Shown: piece by piece, positions 43,756 to 56,371 of the stretch
Numbering within the stretch: position 1 is the first letter of the stretch
Layout of the letters: every line of letters begins with the position of its first letter
Assembly: GCA_015178975.1 (NCBI GenBank)
Contig: WHVD01000117.1
Span: 208,654-272,653 of the forward strand
Reading direction: 5' to 3'
DNA from: Hysterangium stoloniferum
Lineage: Eukaryota > Basidiomycota > Agaricomycetes > Hysterangiales > Hysterangiaceae
DNA: 64,000 nucleotides
The notes under the pieces: generated by a model
Databases searched by the model: none
The model's input: the letters and a program-made list of their open reading frames with translations, nothing else
What the model was told of the DNA's origin: nothing
Translations under genes and position numbers: made by a program

Positions 43756-44092
43756 TGGTGCTACAAGTCGTTAGTCATCACACGCCTTCCCCTAATAAAC
43801 TAATCCAAATTCTAGGGGCTTTTACAGTTAAGATGCCAAATACAAAGTTTAATAGATTTTTGAAAGCGCACCAGTTCAGGGGTTGATTGACATGATATGA
43901 TCCCCAAGCTGTTCGTCGCTCAGACTTTTTACCATTTTGATGGTCGGTGTTAGCGATGTTTCTTCAAGAATTACGATGCCTTGAAATCTGAAATGTGATA
44001 ATGTAGTGAGTGGAAACAACTAATTTTTGCGATAATTTCCGGACTCACCTCTTACCAACGCAAACCAGGCGCCACCTAGGGCACCCAAGGCA
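43756..44092. other. Spacer
   Basis: AT-rich, stops in all frames; nothing supported. Confidence 0.5.
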
Positions 44093-45200
44093 TCAGAGGG
44101 TCACTGTGGAATGACCTCGGAGCGACCCATGCCCGAGGCGCGGGTAGGACGGTCCAGTGCTGTGTCTGAACGCATATCTTGTCCCGAGTGGCGGGTGTCC
44201 GTTTCTTGTGCGGCGGGCATTGACTGTTATATACGTCAGTATGACGGATTCGATCTTGTTGCTTGGCCTTGTACTTACCTCTTTTTCCAGCGATTTCGAC
44301 TTGGACTGCAACAGGAAACCTAGGCATTCGCCCAATGCGATTGTGGACCGGCACGCCGTTCGCTGACGTAAGACACGTCTTACCAAGAAGCGAGTTGACA
44401 CTGGAAAGTCTCCACTTGTCATGTATACGATCTGCACCGGGTTATGGCGGTCGTGGTTATCAGTCTCTCTGTAACTTGTTCATGACGTTTTTGGAAACTT
44501 AGGCGGTGTTGACTATCATTTGGGTAAGTCATATAACACCCTACAGTTGATATAGCCAAGGGTCAGAGGACCAATTATGGGAGGATATACTGCAAACATA
44601 CGGGTTGCCCACAGTGTTGCACACCATCCCCACGATTTTCCACATAACCTGGCACCAACTATCGTACAACCTCCAGCCCTCGCCACCCTTCTTGATCTCC
44701 GACTTCTCCCCGTAGTCTTATGTGACTTTTGTGGACCTTGTTTCCTAGCCTGCTCGTCGTGTTCCTGTCGTTCGCTCTTTTTTCGAGACATTGGTCGTAC
44801 CGTTGGAGTTGTTGGCGGATAAAGAGAGACCATTGGCCATCGATGAGCTGTACACTGTGACGGTGCCGGCATTACTCGACGATGAAAGCAATGAAGATGG
44901 TGAAGAATCGGAGGATGCGAGTTCCTTAATGTTAGAAGCCAGGATGGCGAGGTCTACGAAGAAGAGGCTGAGGTTGGTGTCTCTTATACCAGTCGCTGAT
45001 AAAGAGGAGAAGATCACCCCCCCTTTACTTGATGACCGGTATTGATGCCGAGTATATGCCTCGTGTCCCGCTATTGCGCCGTGTATCCGAGCGTTCCGAC
45101 CTTTCGTGTCGCATTGTCTTTCATTTCGTTGCGCTACCACTTGGACCCTAGGCATGTCCACATCGGCTGGCACCGCAGATACGCCTTCGCATTGTCGCAA
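44093..45200 (-). pseudogene. Possible third member (P3) of the P1/P2 membrane protein family, fragmentary
   Basis: On the minus strand a Ser/Asn-rich frame (45200-44745, NLSLFFVDLAILASNIKEL, then SSDSSPSSLLSSSS) passes, after a frame change, into a basic segment (SRKKSERQEHDEQARKQG) and a hydrophobic stretch (MFAVYPPIIGPLTLGYI, about 44560). This order, charged linker then membrane segment then a splice-like GT, resembles exon 1 of the gene at 46516. I could not join the pieces in one frame, and sequence identity with P1 is low. Tentative. Confidence 0.25.
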
Positions 45201-46515
45201 ATAGGCTGTCGCACCGTCGAATACAGGCTATCGTATTGTTGCAATTAGGCCATCGCACCGTCGTAGGAGATCGTGGCTGGATTCGTTGTTCAGTGTACAA
45301 GAAACCACGTGCGTCGGTCATCAACGATCACTGGCTAGAAAGGGTCAGACAATTACATTACTATACCCCAAAGTTTGCTGATCCTCTGATCCGCAGAACG
45401 AGCGCAGGCCACCGAAACTACCTCAATCCTGCGAAACTGTCGACGCCATTGTACCTGAGTCCCATCAATCGCTCGCCTATCACAGCTTAAATAGGAAGTC
45501 GGGTGATGATACCTCATCATGGTACCTGCGAACAGTTTGGGATATAGTACCAAGACCAGCTGCCGTTTTTATTGAAGCTGATCGAAACTTAGGAACAATT
45601 ATGGGTGTGGAATTGGAAAGAAAGCTCAAGAACCTATAATCGTGTTTGACAAACTACTCAAGTGAACGATCATTTCATTTTCTACGGCGTGTCGCTTAAA
45701 TCAACAGTGTGGCTGCGGTGTAGTCTCCGCACGTATCATAATTCCATTTTCGTTCACGTGCAACCCTACGGACCTTCATCCCCACAAGTAGTCTTTAACA
45801 TGGTACAGCAAGCCTGCTAATCCTGCAGAATGGAAACTCTTGTTTATTACTGTTAGTTCATTAGTTCATATACAACTTTTCATTGTGTCCTTACCGCCGA
45901 CTCTTGAATATTGTCGGGGTTTCCTGCTTAACGCTATTAATCACGCTGTCTTCCAAAGGTCTGGAAATGGCCAAGTTGGATCGGATTTCAGGCCACTTCG
46001 TTGTTCTTCTCGCTATAATTACGATAAGATCCTGCATTCCAGCCGCGCTGGTATATAACACACACTTTCAACTATTGATTACATAGCGATACGTACCAGA
46101 AGTTAATACGAGGGACACTACATTTTTTCAACGCATTTATAACAGGAGGACGAGAATTCGAGATGAAAATTTATTCTCAACCCTATCGCATTTAGTTCAT
46201 TAATGATTTTGGACATATCTCGGTTCTAACAGATTAAATGGGAGTGAAAAGTAAATCGAATTAAATTTTGAAAAACTAGAAATTTGTTTATGATTGGACG
46301 CAGTGGGTCCTTGTGGGTGTGGCGAAAGCTGTGCTACTTTCTGACATTCAAGACGTCGGCGATCCTCAAATTGTTCAGGCTTTTGAACGACTTTCGTAAC
46401 AACGACGACGATTAATTCTGGAGCTTGAGAGCTTGATGGGTGAGTCGAATGGACAGAAAGCACGTGCATTGCCTACCCACGAATTGATCCCTTTTCACAG
46501 ATTCCTTGCCTCATA
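45201..46515. other. Spacer upstream of P1
   Basis: No gene recognised. Several short ORFs on both strands are unsupported. Confidence 0.5.
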
Positions 46516-48457
46516 ATGGACAGTCCAACGACACCAGCTTATCTTCGAACCGTGGATCCACCAAGACAAATAGTACGTGCTCCATTAATCAACGAAACAA
46601 CAGGAATTGACCAAAAATTGCAGCACCACAAACCACAACTCCCACAAGTGCCTCTCAGGCTCAATCCGCTGCAAGCAGAAATGCAAGCTCTCATCCTCCA
46701 CAAAGACCACCGTCGTCATATCCAAGCAGAGGCAGTGCAGCGAGAAGGAGTACCACGACGAAGTGAGATCGATCAGTCGACTGAGAAGACTGGTGATTGG
46801 GATAAGACCTTGAAGAATGCAACGGCAATGAGAAATGGGGCATCAGAAGAACCAGAGGGAAAGACCGTGTGGGACGATTGGAATATGACGGAGAGCGGGA
46901 CGATTCAGAAAGCACCAGAGCAAACTGAGATCAATATCTCGAGTGAGAAGGCAAGTCGTTCGGAGAAGACATTGAAGAATGCAACGGCGACGAGAAATGT
47001 GGAAGCAATTACGTCAGAGAAGACCGTACGGGAAGAGTATTTTTGGACTATGGTAGAGGGCGGGATGGTTCAGAAGCATGGTCGTGTGCTATTACTATCG
47101 TTCCGGTTTCTGCTGTACTATCTATTGGAAGTTGGACTGGTTACTGCATACCTGACAAGGGTGAGTACTTACATTTAATTTCCACAATCCTCCTGGAGAC
47201 CCCTGCTGCATTACAGGCTTCTGAGAGCGCGGCTGCAAGGCATCGTAAGAAAGTGGACAGAAGCCAGTTTTCTCATGACAGGTCCAAGTGGAAACAAATG
47301 CAGCTAGCAATAGTCGTAAGCGGACTCACACTTGCCGCCTATGCCCACAATATCATAATACGACGCTCCACAAAAGTAGTTCATCCTCTTGCACCTCAAG
47401 ACCATCATGCGGTAGTACTCGATATCGCCAAGTCTGGCAAAACTGGGAGTATACCTCTTTACGCGCAGACCATCACAGAACTAGGTTCGGTTCAAGGCGC
47501 CGTCTCTGGTCGAGGATATCAATCAATGTCTGGAATACTAAGCACGGATGTACGTACAAAACTCAAGATGGAGTCCAAGCTCACGTGTCCGTTTAGTTAG
47601 CAGTATTCGCTAGTGGGTGTGGAGACGAAAAGCATGCGCTCGCCATCGGTAGACTAGAGCGTACGATGGCAAACATGGAGTCCAGTGATCGGGGGAAAGT
47701 TTGGCAAGAGGAATTTGCAAGAAGTGGCTGTGGCTGCGGTTCGAACTGGACGAGTCATCAACACGGAGATGCGTGTACCCCGACATCAAGTATCTTGTCA
47801 CAGCAGCCTTTGCATCTGCATCTGTCAGAAACGATAGGAGTAGTTCGTCCCACCGGATGGGGTAATGACGTCCGGAGCGATCACGAGATATGTTTGCCCG
47901 CCGTGAGTCATTTCGGCCGTGCGGTGGCGATGGGGAAGACAAACAACAGGCATAGTAGTATGCCAAATGTAAGAAGTGGCGGTGGCAGCCACGCTGCGGT
48001 TATTGCGAGTGGCTTTACGACATGCAGATATTCCCCAATATATGGCTTCATGGTACAGGAGCGTTTCCACACATTGTTAGACAAGCGGCTCCTGGCGCAC
48101 TGTCTTCCGGAGGTGATTCAGTTTCTGTCCGCACTCATTCGTGGGCAAGTATACGGGCGCTTACACACCACTGCTGAGGTGATTGTGCGCTGGGCTTCCC
48201 AAAGCCTACGAACCTTCACCAAAACGTCTTTTAATCCTGGAATCAGCCTGGATGAAGAGGGTAACCGATGGCAGGATCCTACAGCGGGGCGGGACGATGA
48301 GGTGAAAGTGCCTTTGATAAACGGTTGTGCTGGAATATGGCGCCCATGGCATACAAGATGCGTGAGGGTGCCAACCTGTCCACTGGAGGCACATTACCCC
48401 ATTTTCAAGAAATGCGTTCGGCTTATGTTTGTGAAGACGATCGTGACAGATCTTTGA
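46516..48457 (+). CDS. Membrane protein P1 of an unknown family, three exons, intact
   Basis: Function unknown. Exons 46516-47160, 47217-47549 and 47597-48457 (introns 56 and 47 nt, both phase 0) give 612 aa without any stop. Residues 1-190 are hydrophilic and contain an internal duplication: a block with KTLKNATAMRN (about 99-109) returns as KTLKNATATRN (about 151-161), each followed by a KTV..(D/E) and ..QK segment. A hydrophobic helix follows (VLLLSFRFLLYYLLEVGL, about 190-212), then, after intron 1, a second one (LAIVVSGLTLAAYA, about 245-258). The long C-terminal exon has Cys/His-rich patches (SGCGCGSNW) and YGFMVQERFHTLLDKRLL and VKVPLINGC motifs shared with the gene at 51593-54300. ATG 46516 is preceded by a stop in frame close by, which supports the start. 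No known domain is recognised. Confidence 0.72.
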
Positions 48458-51400
48458 GTGACTATGTGCCAGCAAATGAGGTCAGCACAAATATTATGAA
48501 ATATGTCAAAACGCTCACATTGTAATAGTCCACGACATCTAATGGCACTGTCGGCGTTAGAGCTTTTGGAACATCATCTCTAAACAGAAGCAGCAAACGG
48601 AGATATTTCCATACATATTCAGGTTATGAACGTGATGTCCATCATCGTCTGGCGCATCAATAGCGCTAGCCATTATGAATTCAAGAATGTTGCAAAGAAA
48701 GCTTGCTGGTTATCTGCGAGGGTCACTGTAGTGGTTTCTTTTGGCTGGAATATAAAGAATTCGGTGGGAAGCAAAAACTATTCGCCAGTTATTGGTTGGT
48801 CAACGCGAAAGCTCCATGATTACCCCTTGAGGGTAACGCGGTTGGGTCCCATATCTTGAAATAGCGCACATCGTCATTTTTATGCGTTTCGTCGACATGC
48901 TCAGCACATCTCACGCATACTGGAATACCGCATGTCATTGTGGGACTTGTCCAATCAGCGTTGCTGGAAACAATGTTGGGCGGCCTGGGGTCAATGCGAC
49001 GACTAATCTCGATAGGACCATTGACCGTCCACAAGCAAGTCGTCCAGCTGGACTGAGAAAGGTCGTATTAACCTACCACATGTGTTTTCCCACCCCTGCA
49101 GAGGGCAGTCCCTTGTCGATAGGTTTTGGCATAACACCTAGTCATCCAGTGTCAATCCATCGTACCATCTAGAGGCAGGTTTTCTAGGATGACTTCAAGC
49201 CAAACCACTATGCGCAATACGCTATTGGGGAAGCTGCGTTGGCGCCTGTTTCACTTCATGGCTCCTGGATGTGCATTCAATACAAGTCCCGTGTGCTATT
49301 TCCTTTTACAACATATCTGCTAGGCAATAAACAATTAACTATGACTCTCTCTGATCAGTATTACTTCGTTTTCGGTAGCCAGTCCTCAAGTCTTCATATA
49401 CTCCGATAAACTCCTTATGTATGCGTTTCCCTTTATGTAATTATTATCAAAAAACACCTTAAGAAGCAGCTTCTGATGGTTTCAGTTAATGGAGCGGGCG
49501 GAGTTTAAAAAATCATTTTCGCTCAATCGGCTTAATTTCTTTGAATTAGACTTCATTACGTGGCACGGCGAAAAAAGCGCTGGGTCCAAAGCCCCAAAGG
49601 GCCTTTAGCGGAGCCTTTCCAGCACAGTAGGCTTGCAGTAGGCACACATTTACAATGGAACCTCCCATAACCATACTCCTCGGTGGACAGGAGAATGGGT
49701 TATTAGGTCCGGATAAGGGGGTACTAAGTATTAGATTACGTGAACTTCCAATTCGATTGGTTCGGCATAACTCTGATGCGTGATAGGGTGATCCAGGCAA
49801 ATCACACCTTTTCCGCGGCTTTACATTTTACAAATACTAAACGTGTCCCGGCATCACCGGACCCTTAGAAGGTTGCCACATGACCTAGTCGAGATTACAT
49901 GTCATATATAAACATGACATAAGAGGAATCATGCTAAAAGAAGTAATTCAACACAAGTCCCGGGTACCATTTCTTTTACAACAAGATAGGAAACAATTAA
50001 CTATGACTTGGATCAGTATTAATACTTCGTTTTCCACGAGTGCGGTAGCCAGAATCCTGAAGTCTTGATATAACTCTTTATGTATTTACAGGGCCTCTTT
50101 CGCATTGGCTCATTAATTATACGTGAAGATCTATTCGCATCTTAATATTACATATAGAAGCCGTCTGATTTCGTCCCTTTGTCTGATTTCGGAGTTTCGG
50201 ATTTTTGGAAAACGTGGGAATTCGGTTGGTTGCCGTTCAATCCGACATTAGACTTTATGCCATAGCCAGGTTCCTTAGCAGAGCCTTTTCAGATACAGTC
50301 GAACCTCTCATAAACCATACTCTCAGTGGACAGGCCAGACCCTGGGTTATTAGGTTCGAAATGCCTACAAAGGGGTACTAAATCCCCACTGAAGCTTAGA
50401 TCATATATGGCAACCCCCCGACGAAGTCATGGATACTAATCACACAACCTGATGAACCTTATTGATTAATAAGGCCAGTAAGCGCTTTTTGCGGGGGTTT
50501 ATTCGCTTGAAAAATCAGGCCAAATCAGATTTTGCCCTAATGAGGGAGGCATTTCCGGCTTTTGCCCGATCCAAATCATGTTTTTGCCATAATAAGGCTT
50601 TCAGCGCTTTTGCACGATCAATTCTTTGATGGTAATCACTTTATGCCCTAATATGGCTTTCTGTAGAGTTTTTGCCCGATCCCTTGTTTTATCGCTTGAG
50701 GTTGATCAGGCCAAATCAGGTTTGCCCTAATAAGGCGCCTTTGTCCTAATAAGTTTTTTTTCGCCGCATTTGCCCTAATCAAGATCTGAGGCACATTTCC
50801 TAAATGTGGTAGTCGCAAGGTCAAATATGTAAATAGAGTAAATTACTTAAAAGAGAAGGTTACCACTTCACGAATTCAACACCAAAAATATGCCCAGAAT
50901 GTGAGACAGTGGTCTATTCACATAAGGAGGCCATCTCGTCTCTCCTAATTGTTGTAGATATTGAAGGATACATGGTAGTAATAATGTGAATGCTGTCAAA
51001 ACTTTCATTGATATCAAGAAAGGAAGAAGGGCTAGCCCTTTTGCGAATCTATTACTATCGAAGTGAAAGCGGCGCCTGTGTGTGCACAGGTTAGCAACTC
51101 ACTCCCAGCCAGCACCGTCTCCCTAGCTCCTCACTCCTAGACAACGTATCGTGCCATAGCGGCGGTTGATAGTCGGCCATAGCAGGTCCTGAGTGAAGGC
51201 GTCCTATAAAGCACTATAGGCTGTTCAGCCAATCTCCCGCCAATATGTAGGGACATGTCACCATATAAACGACGCCGACAGAGGCAGACTCCCCTACATA
51301 CTTGCTGGAACATTCCCATTGACCCTGGACATAAAAGGCCGCACAGAAAAACTTATCAATGGCGAATATTTGTGGTTTCTAACCCAAGCTGGAATGGCCA

Positions 51401-51592
51401 CTACAGAACCCCCCGTAGACGGATGCTTCCTAGCATTCTTGCATCGATTATCACTGGGGATGCACCAAATGGCATGATCCATCCTCCTGATTTGTATGAA
51501 AAAGCTGGTGGTCATTTCTTCCGTGACAGCAAATGGTGCCCCAACCGCTCCAACCGCAATGACATCGCTAGATGTCGTTGACTATTGATATG
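48458..51592. other. Repeat-rich spacer without genes
   Basis: Stops are frequent. Two related blocks are visible: 49265-49560 and 49935-50120 share AACAATTAACTATGACT, GATCAGTATTA and CTTCGTTTTC; the first part of each also has ACACAAGTCCCG. A third zone (50450-50780) consists of imperfect ~70-80-bp repeats around TTTTTGCCCGATC and GCCCTAATAAGGC. ORFs at 48626-49172 and 51137-51581 have no support. Confidence 0.55.
50455..50780. repeat. Imperfect repeats around TTTGCCCTAATAAGG
   Basis: At least five copies of a core GCCCTAATAAGG or CCATAATAAGGC, alternating with TTTTGCCCGATCC and AATCAGGCCAAATCAG. The spacing is irregular (about 65-80 bp). Confidence 0.6.
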
Positions 51593-54300
51593 TTAGTATT
51601 TTAACATACCCTGTACCCGTACGGCGCTGACCTGAGTTATTGACATAGGGTAACTCATAGATATGTCATGATCCCCTTTAAAAACACGAGGAAGGCGCAT
51701 TCCTTGACAATGAGTCACCCCCCCCACAGTAGATGTATCAGTAGCGTGCATCTGGTATCCAGTCTGATTATACGACATGAATGACATATCCCAGCCACCC
51801 ATCAAAGGCGTTTTCACCTCAGCTACGAAATGACACCTGCCATCTTGTCGTGCCATCCAATTCTGGCATTGATTGTCTCCTTTATTCAGGCTTGTAGCGT
51901 GTTTTAAAAGCCCTCTGTTGATGGCTGCCGGCGGTTGGGATGCTCGACGTACTATTGCAGTAGTGAAGAACAAGCGCCCAACCTCCCGTAGAGAACTTGG
52001 TGTCGACAGGAACTGTATCTTTTCCCGAAGACGGGGCACCAACAATAGCTTTTCTAGCAGCATACGGAAACGCTCCTGTGTCATGAAACCGTATGTTAGG
52101 GAACATCCGCATGACTTAAAGCCACCCACCACGGTATCAGTTTCCCAGCCATCGCCACGCCACACAGCCTCATTGCCCTCTAGTGGCATGTGACGATGCC
52201 CGTCATCTCTCTTCGCCATCACATTCTCAAACGGATTTACGGTGGCCAGCTGCATATCGTGGTTGCCCCAGTCGACTTTGTCAACTTTAGTGGGACAAAC
52301 TTGCTTCGACGGCGAGTCAGTTTCTCCTTCGGTCGTATACATGGCTCTGGGATCCCCAGCATGAGCCACACGGTAGAACGAGAGCAACTATTGTACCGAT
52401 GAGCTCGGTCAGTTCATCATTGCCTTCTGCGTAGACATACCTCTGTCACCAACGTTACTGGCTTCCACAGATGCCCGTGTGGCGGCATCTTCAGTAACTG
52501 GAACTTCTCCCAGTGGATAGGCCATTGTTGTCGCAGTAACATACTTGACGTAAGATAATTTCCGCGGACCGCGTGCAGGATGTCACCGGTCACGGTACCC
52601 TCCATACCTCCGCCAAGATCGCTACTTAACCGCCCTTTCTCTTCCACTATACCACAATGCCCATCAACCCCCCTCGCCATGTCATCTTCTGCGGGCACGA
52701 GATGTGTGACTTGGACAGAACTAAGGTGAACGTGCATTGACCGATAAACCTTGGTTGTTTTGGGGTTTCTACATTGCACTGTTCCTTTAGCCCCCACCCT
52801 CTGTGGTGCACATGAGCTTTCCACCACTCTCATCTTGCCTCGTGCATGTACACACCTTTAATTCCGACGTTACCATGTTGGGTTGTAGACGGTATCCCCC
52901 GCCTTTACACATCCTAACGCAGACATTTAGTGGCGTTTTACCGGGAGCTGCGATGCTTTGGAAAACCTAAAGCACAATGGCCCCGTCAGCAGTGTCCAAC
53001 AATGCGATACGTCCATGCCCACCTCTCCAAGAAACGATCGCCCCAACAGCTGCTCGACATTAGGTAGAAGGACTAGCTTTAGATAGTTCCCATTGCCTAT
53101 CCCAATGGTATATGTCCTTTTGATATTCTCAATGGGAATCGAACGGGGGGTATGCGCATCTCTTCTGAAGACAGTTGGTGCGTGATTGCAGATAGACAAC
53201 GACTGTATTAGGTAAGCTTCGAATTTTTTTTATGCATTGTTATTTTACTTACCCTTTTTTTGCCTACCATGAACGTCATCTGTGGCCTACAACTAACCAG
53301 CGCGCCGAAGATAAAGCATAGAACCAAGCCTTGCACCACAGCGGCTTGCACGTAGGAAGCAGATATATTTCCACCTTTACGGGTGAGTCGTGGTATTTTG
53401 AACCGCCATTTCCGTTCAGACAGACAAACGCCGTCGCCACCTGTGGATTTCTTTGATCTGGTTGTCCCTACAGCATCTCCGGTAGCGAGCCAGTGGCTAC
53501 GTGCATTTGAAAAGAGCTGCGTGAGGAGATGCCGCCAAGTTGCCATCGAAGCTGAATCTGGTAAAAGCCTGTTTCTAAAGAAAAGCCCAGTCTCGGAGAC
53601 GACAGCACCCAGTACTGCCGTGTTGTTTTCTGACGATATACGGGGTTGGGCCATATCAGGTGAGCGTCGTATTCTGACACTTTGTGCATAGGTCGCAAGT
53701 ATGAGCCCAGCTACAATTGTTGGTAATAATGCCGGTATCAGCTGAACCCTGCAGTGGAAATACAGACTTTCGACCACCTCCACAAAGTGATTTGAAGCCG
53801 TTCTCTGGTAAACCTAAAGCGCGGCGGTCTTCTTGAGGACGTTAGTTGAGAAATAAATGGGGGTATACGCACTTCTGCAGAAGCAAGTCTGACCAAAAAC
53901 CACGACACTTCCCAAGGATAAAATAGGACCAACACCCCATACAGCCGTCCGTACGCCGAGGAACTTGAACTGTCAACAGCTCCATACCCAATATCTCCAG
54001 ACTGCCTTCCATCGGCAGCCCATTCGGTCACATTGGAACGGAAGTCATCTCTTACAGCCCTCTCTTTCTCTATTTTTTTTTCTTTTTTAGAGCTTTTCAC
54101 CATCGCACCACTCCAAGCCTTCTCTGTCGACTTAGGGACCTCAGGCCTGTCCATCCCTTCTCTTGGCCACGTTTCCTCTGTCAGAAATCCACAACGGCCC
54201 TGTCCCCGATTTATGTATGACACCGGGTTTCGTAGTAGCGGTTTTGGTTTTAGTGGTTTTGGGCGGGGTATTCTTCTGAGCGGCAGTAGTTTTCTGTGAT
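51593..54300 (-). CDS. Membrane protein P2, diverged partner of P1 (five or more exons)
   Basis: Function unknown. Minus-strand exons that join in phase are one ending at 53873, then 53813-53253 (561 nt) and 53202 to at least 52927; farther on, an exon ending at 52441 joins 52387-51593. The first visible exon is charged, then hydrophobic (YGRLYGVLVLFYPWEVSWFL). The second has LLPTIVAGLILATYA, which aligns with LAIVVSGLTLAAYA of P1 including the following IRRS, and a third hydrophobic stretch (VVQGLVLCFIFGALVSC). The last exon shares YGFMTQERFRMLLEKLLL, KIQFLS and VKTPLMGG with P1. The 5' end and the junction between 52927 and 52833 remain unsolved, so a lesion there cannot be excluded. A Lys/Gln/Thr repeat frame upstream (54400-54495) may be its first exon. 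Confidence 0.5.
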
Positions 54301-54411
54301 TGAGAAGCTGTCAATGGATATCAGTTAATGGGTATGGCTGTCGATGTTTCTCTATACATTAGATGCTCACATTTTCCAGAATTCATCAGCTACTGGTAAT
54401 ACCTTTGCTGA

Positions 54412-54500
54412 CTTGCTGGTTCGTTGCTCTTTTTGCTGGTCTGTTGCTCTTTTGCTGGTCTGTTGCTCTTTTGCTGTTGCTCTTTTGCTGGTCACGCGCC
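54412..54500. repeat. 19-bp GCTCTTTTGCTGGTCTGTT tandem repeat
   Basis: About four copies, one shortened. On the minus strand it reads as a Lys/Gln/Thr-rich repeat (TSKRATAKEQQ) in an open frame that could belong to the 5' end of P2. Confidence 0.85.
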
Positions 54501-54539
54501 CCTTGCCGCTGACAAAGACAGGTCTTACACAACTTTTTA

Positions 54540-55429
54540 TTTCGTCAAGATGCAGACCCCTGTCCGGATAGTAAGTAGTATAGTCAGTAAGATAATGGTT
54601 GAAAAAGTAGTATCATTGAATAATTTACAATTGTACAATTACATGTGTAAAAGAAGGTTGTACTATGTCAGTAAATATATCAAGCATACATATCAATATG
54701 CAGCCGAAGTCCCCCTCCTGCCTCTGAGGTGGGTGTACATGCTCCCATTGCTCTCCGTACCCTCCTCCCCGCACCCTCCATCCACCTGCCTTCGAGCCGC
54801 TCCATTCCACGTGCTGGTGGCATCATTTGCAGGCGGCGTGTCAGCATCGCGTGTCATGGGCCATCTCGGGTTTGGAGTGCTGTTGGATGAACTGTTAACT
54901 GTCTGCTGCGGTGAAAAGGGGCAGGCGGCGCGGAGTCTGCCTGTGCTTTCTCGGAGCTGGGGGCGTCGATGCATGAGAGCCGGGCGGTGCTGGCAGGTTT
55001 AACTGAGAAAAACATACATACAAGCTTGCTATGTAAAAGAGATTGAAAAGGTCACTCACTGACGTTAGGGGGAGGGCATCGCGATGAGTATACATTAGTC
55101 TGTAAGAGTCGAGTCATGTACGTGCACGTGACCACCCACATTCACCAAATGGATAACGGAGAACCCCATGAGCGAGCGCTCGCAATAAATTGTGTGACCC
55201 ATGTGACACAATGTGTAACCAATTGCAGTCAGGATGTGTCACACACCCTCTTCTTCCTGCTTCCTGCTTCCATTCTCAACCAATGTCCTCCAGCTCAATC
55301 AACCTGCCAAGCCTTCTCAAAGTGGCAGGAGGAGATGACATTATCAGAGCCTATTGGACAAAAGTGAGTGTATAAATATTTATGCCTTGGAGTGCAGACA
55401 ACAGCTAAATTGACTGTTAATTCTTTCAG
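54540..55429. other. Spacer with weak coding-like traces
   Basis: On the minus strand 54974-54693 reads a Ser/Pro/Thr-rich frame (STPNPRWPMTRDADTPPA) preceded by an intron-like GTGAGT...TTCTCAG (55056-55001). It might be the end of a small gene, but no start or relative was found. A TGTGACACAATGTG stretch near 55200 recalls the satellite but is isolated. Confidence 0.35.
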
Positions 55430-56371
55430 TACTTCTTTACTGGTATTCTTGATGCATCTGGCAACTTTCTTTCCATCAAGAATGCTATAAATTGGGTGAA
55501 TGTGGAAACACCTGAAGATGCTCCTCCATGACTCACTCTTTTGTCTTTTGGCACAACAGATGATGGGTAAGCAGTGTTATGACCAGAATTCGCACTGGAC
55601 TCCGGGCACTAACTTATACGCACCTGCACCCTATATGCACCAATTGTCAGTTTACCGGAATTCCCGCTGGAATCTGTACATCAGACTTGTCCACATTGTT
55701 AAGAACAGAAAACTGACTGATGTCGGTAGACCGACAGGGACCAAACAGAAGGACTTGGCTTCAGCTTATGTGCTGCGCCCTCACAAGTTACCATTGGGTG
55801 TCCTTAAATTTCGGGTGGGCAGAAACTAGTCCTGTCAAGTAAACCTCTTGGTAAATTACCGATTGGAAACTGAAGGATCAGTCAAGGGTTGGGCTGAGGG
55901 GTCAGAGAGAGACCAAGAGTTGGGGACTGAGAGTCAGAGACTGAGAGTTGGAGATTAGAGGTTGAAGTTGTAAATGTAGGTTGAATCATAAATCGGATGG
56001 AGTCAGAATGTGGTGGTTGTGAATAGATAATGGAGTCGGAAATTAGAGGGGTATCTACAGTAAGTCTTTTCTGTAGGCACCTCTTGAGAATTCTTCTCAC
56101 CATTTCTGTCACTTACTATAACAGTGATATTGGTACTTATGCTAAACCATCTTGGAAGTCTTGGAGTTACCTGAACCAAGTTGTTGACAACAAAATTGAT
56201 TTGGCGATTGCCTGGTACTGTATGCCAACAATGTGTCTAGCTTGTAGCCAATTGAACACTGCATCTCCAAGGAATTTTGAGAAGATTGTTATTAGTGCAT
56301 ATCAGTGGTTGGCCGATAATTACCAGGATGGCAACAAAATTTATTTGTTTGGTGACGTAGAACAAATTTGA
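55430..56371 (+). pseudogene. DUF2235-type alpha/beta hydrolase relic, split by LTR-like DNA
   Basis: DUF2235 proteins are predicted serine hydrolases (the bacterial relatives include T6SS phospholipase-like enzymes). Visible pieces: LTLLSFGTTDDG (about 55532), like the LLxFDGTxD start motif; then LTR-like DNA; then TYYNSDIGTYAKPSW (56111) and NKIDLAIAW joined by a 57-nt intron (56215-56271, GTACTG...CCAAG, phase 2) to NFEKIVISAYQWLADNYQDG and KIYLFG (to 56353). The family continues here with GFSRGAxxAR, which carries the nucleophile; instead the sequence runs GDVEQI and stops. The catalytic part is gone, so the relic is dead. An open piece before it (55432, FTGILDASGNFLSIKNAI) may be an older exon or unrelated. 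Confidence 0.65.
55575..56059. repeat. LTR-like insertion inside the DUF2235 relic
   Basis: It starts TGTTATGACCAGAATTC and ends ATCTACA (TG...CA). GTAAG stands at 55567-55571, three bases before it, and again at 56060-56064 directly after it, close to a target duplication. The first ~118 bases match the repeats at 57026 and 57833 (GGCACTAACTTATA, CACCAATTGTCAGTTTACCG), and the next ~140 match 58578-58720 in the gypsy LTR (AACTGACTGATGTCGGT, AGGACTTGGCTTCAGCTTAT). So the three repeats are one LTR family. The end is less sure than the start. Confidence 0.6.
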
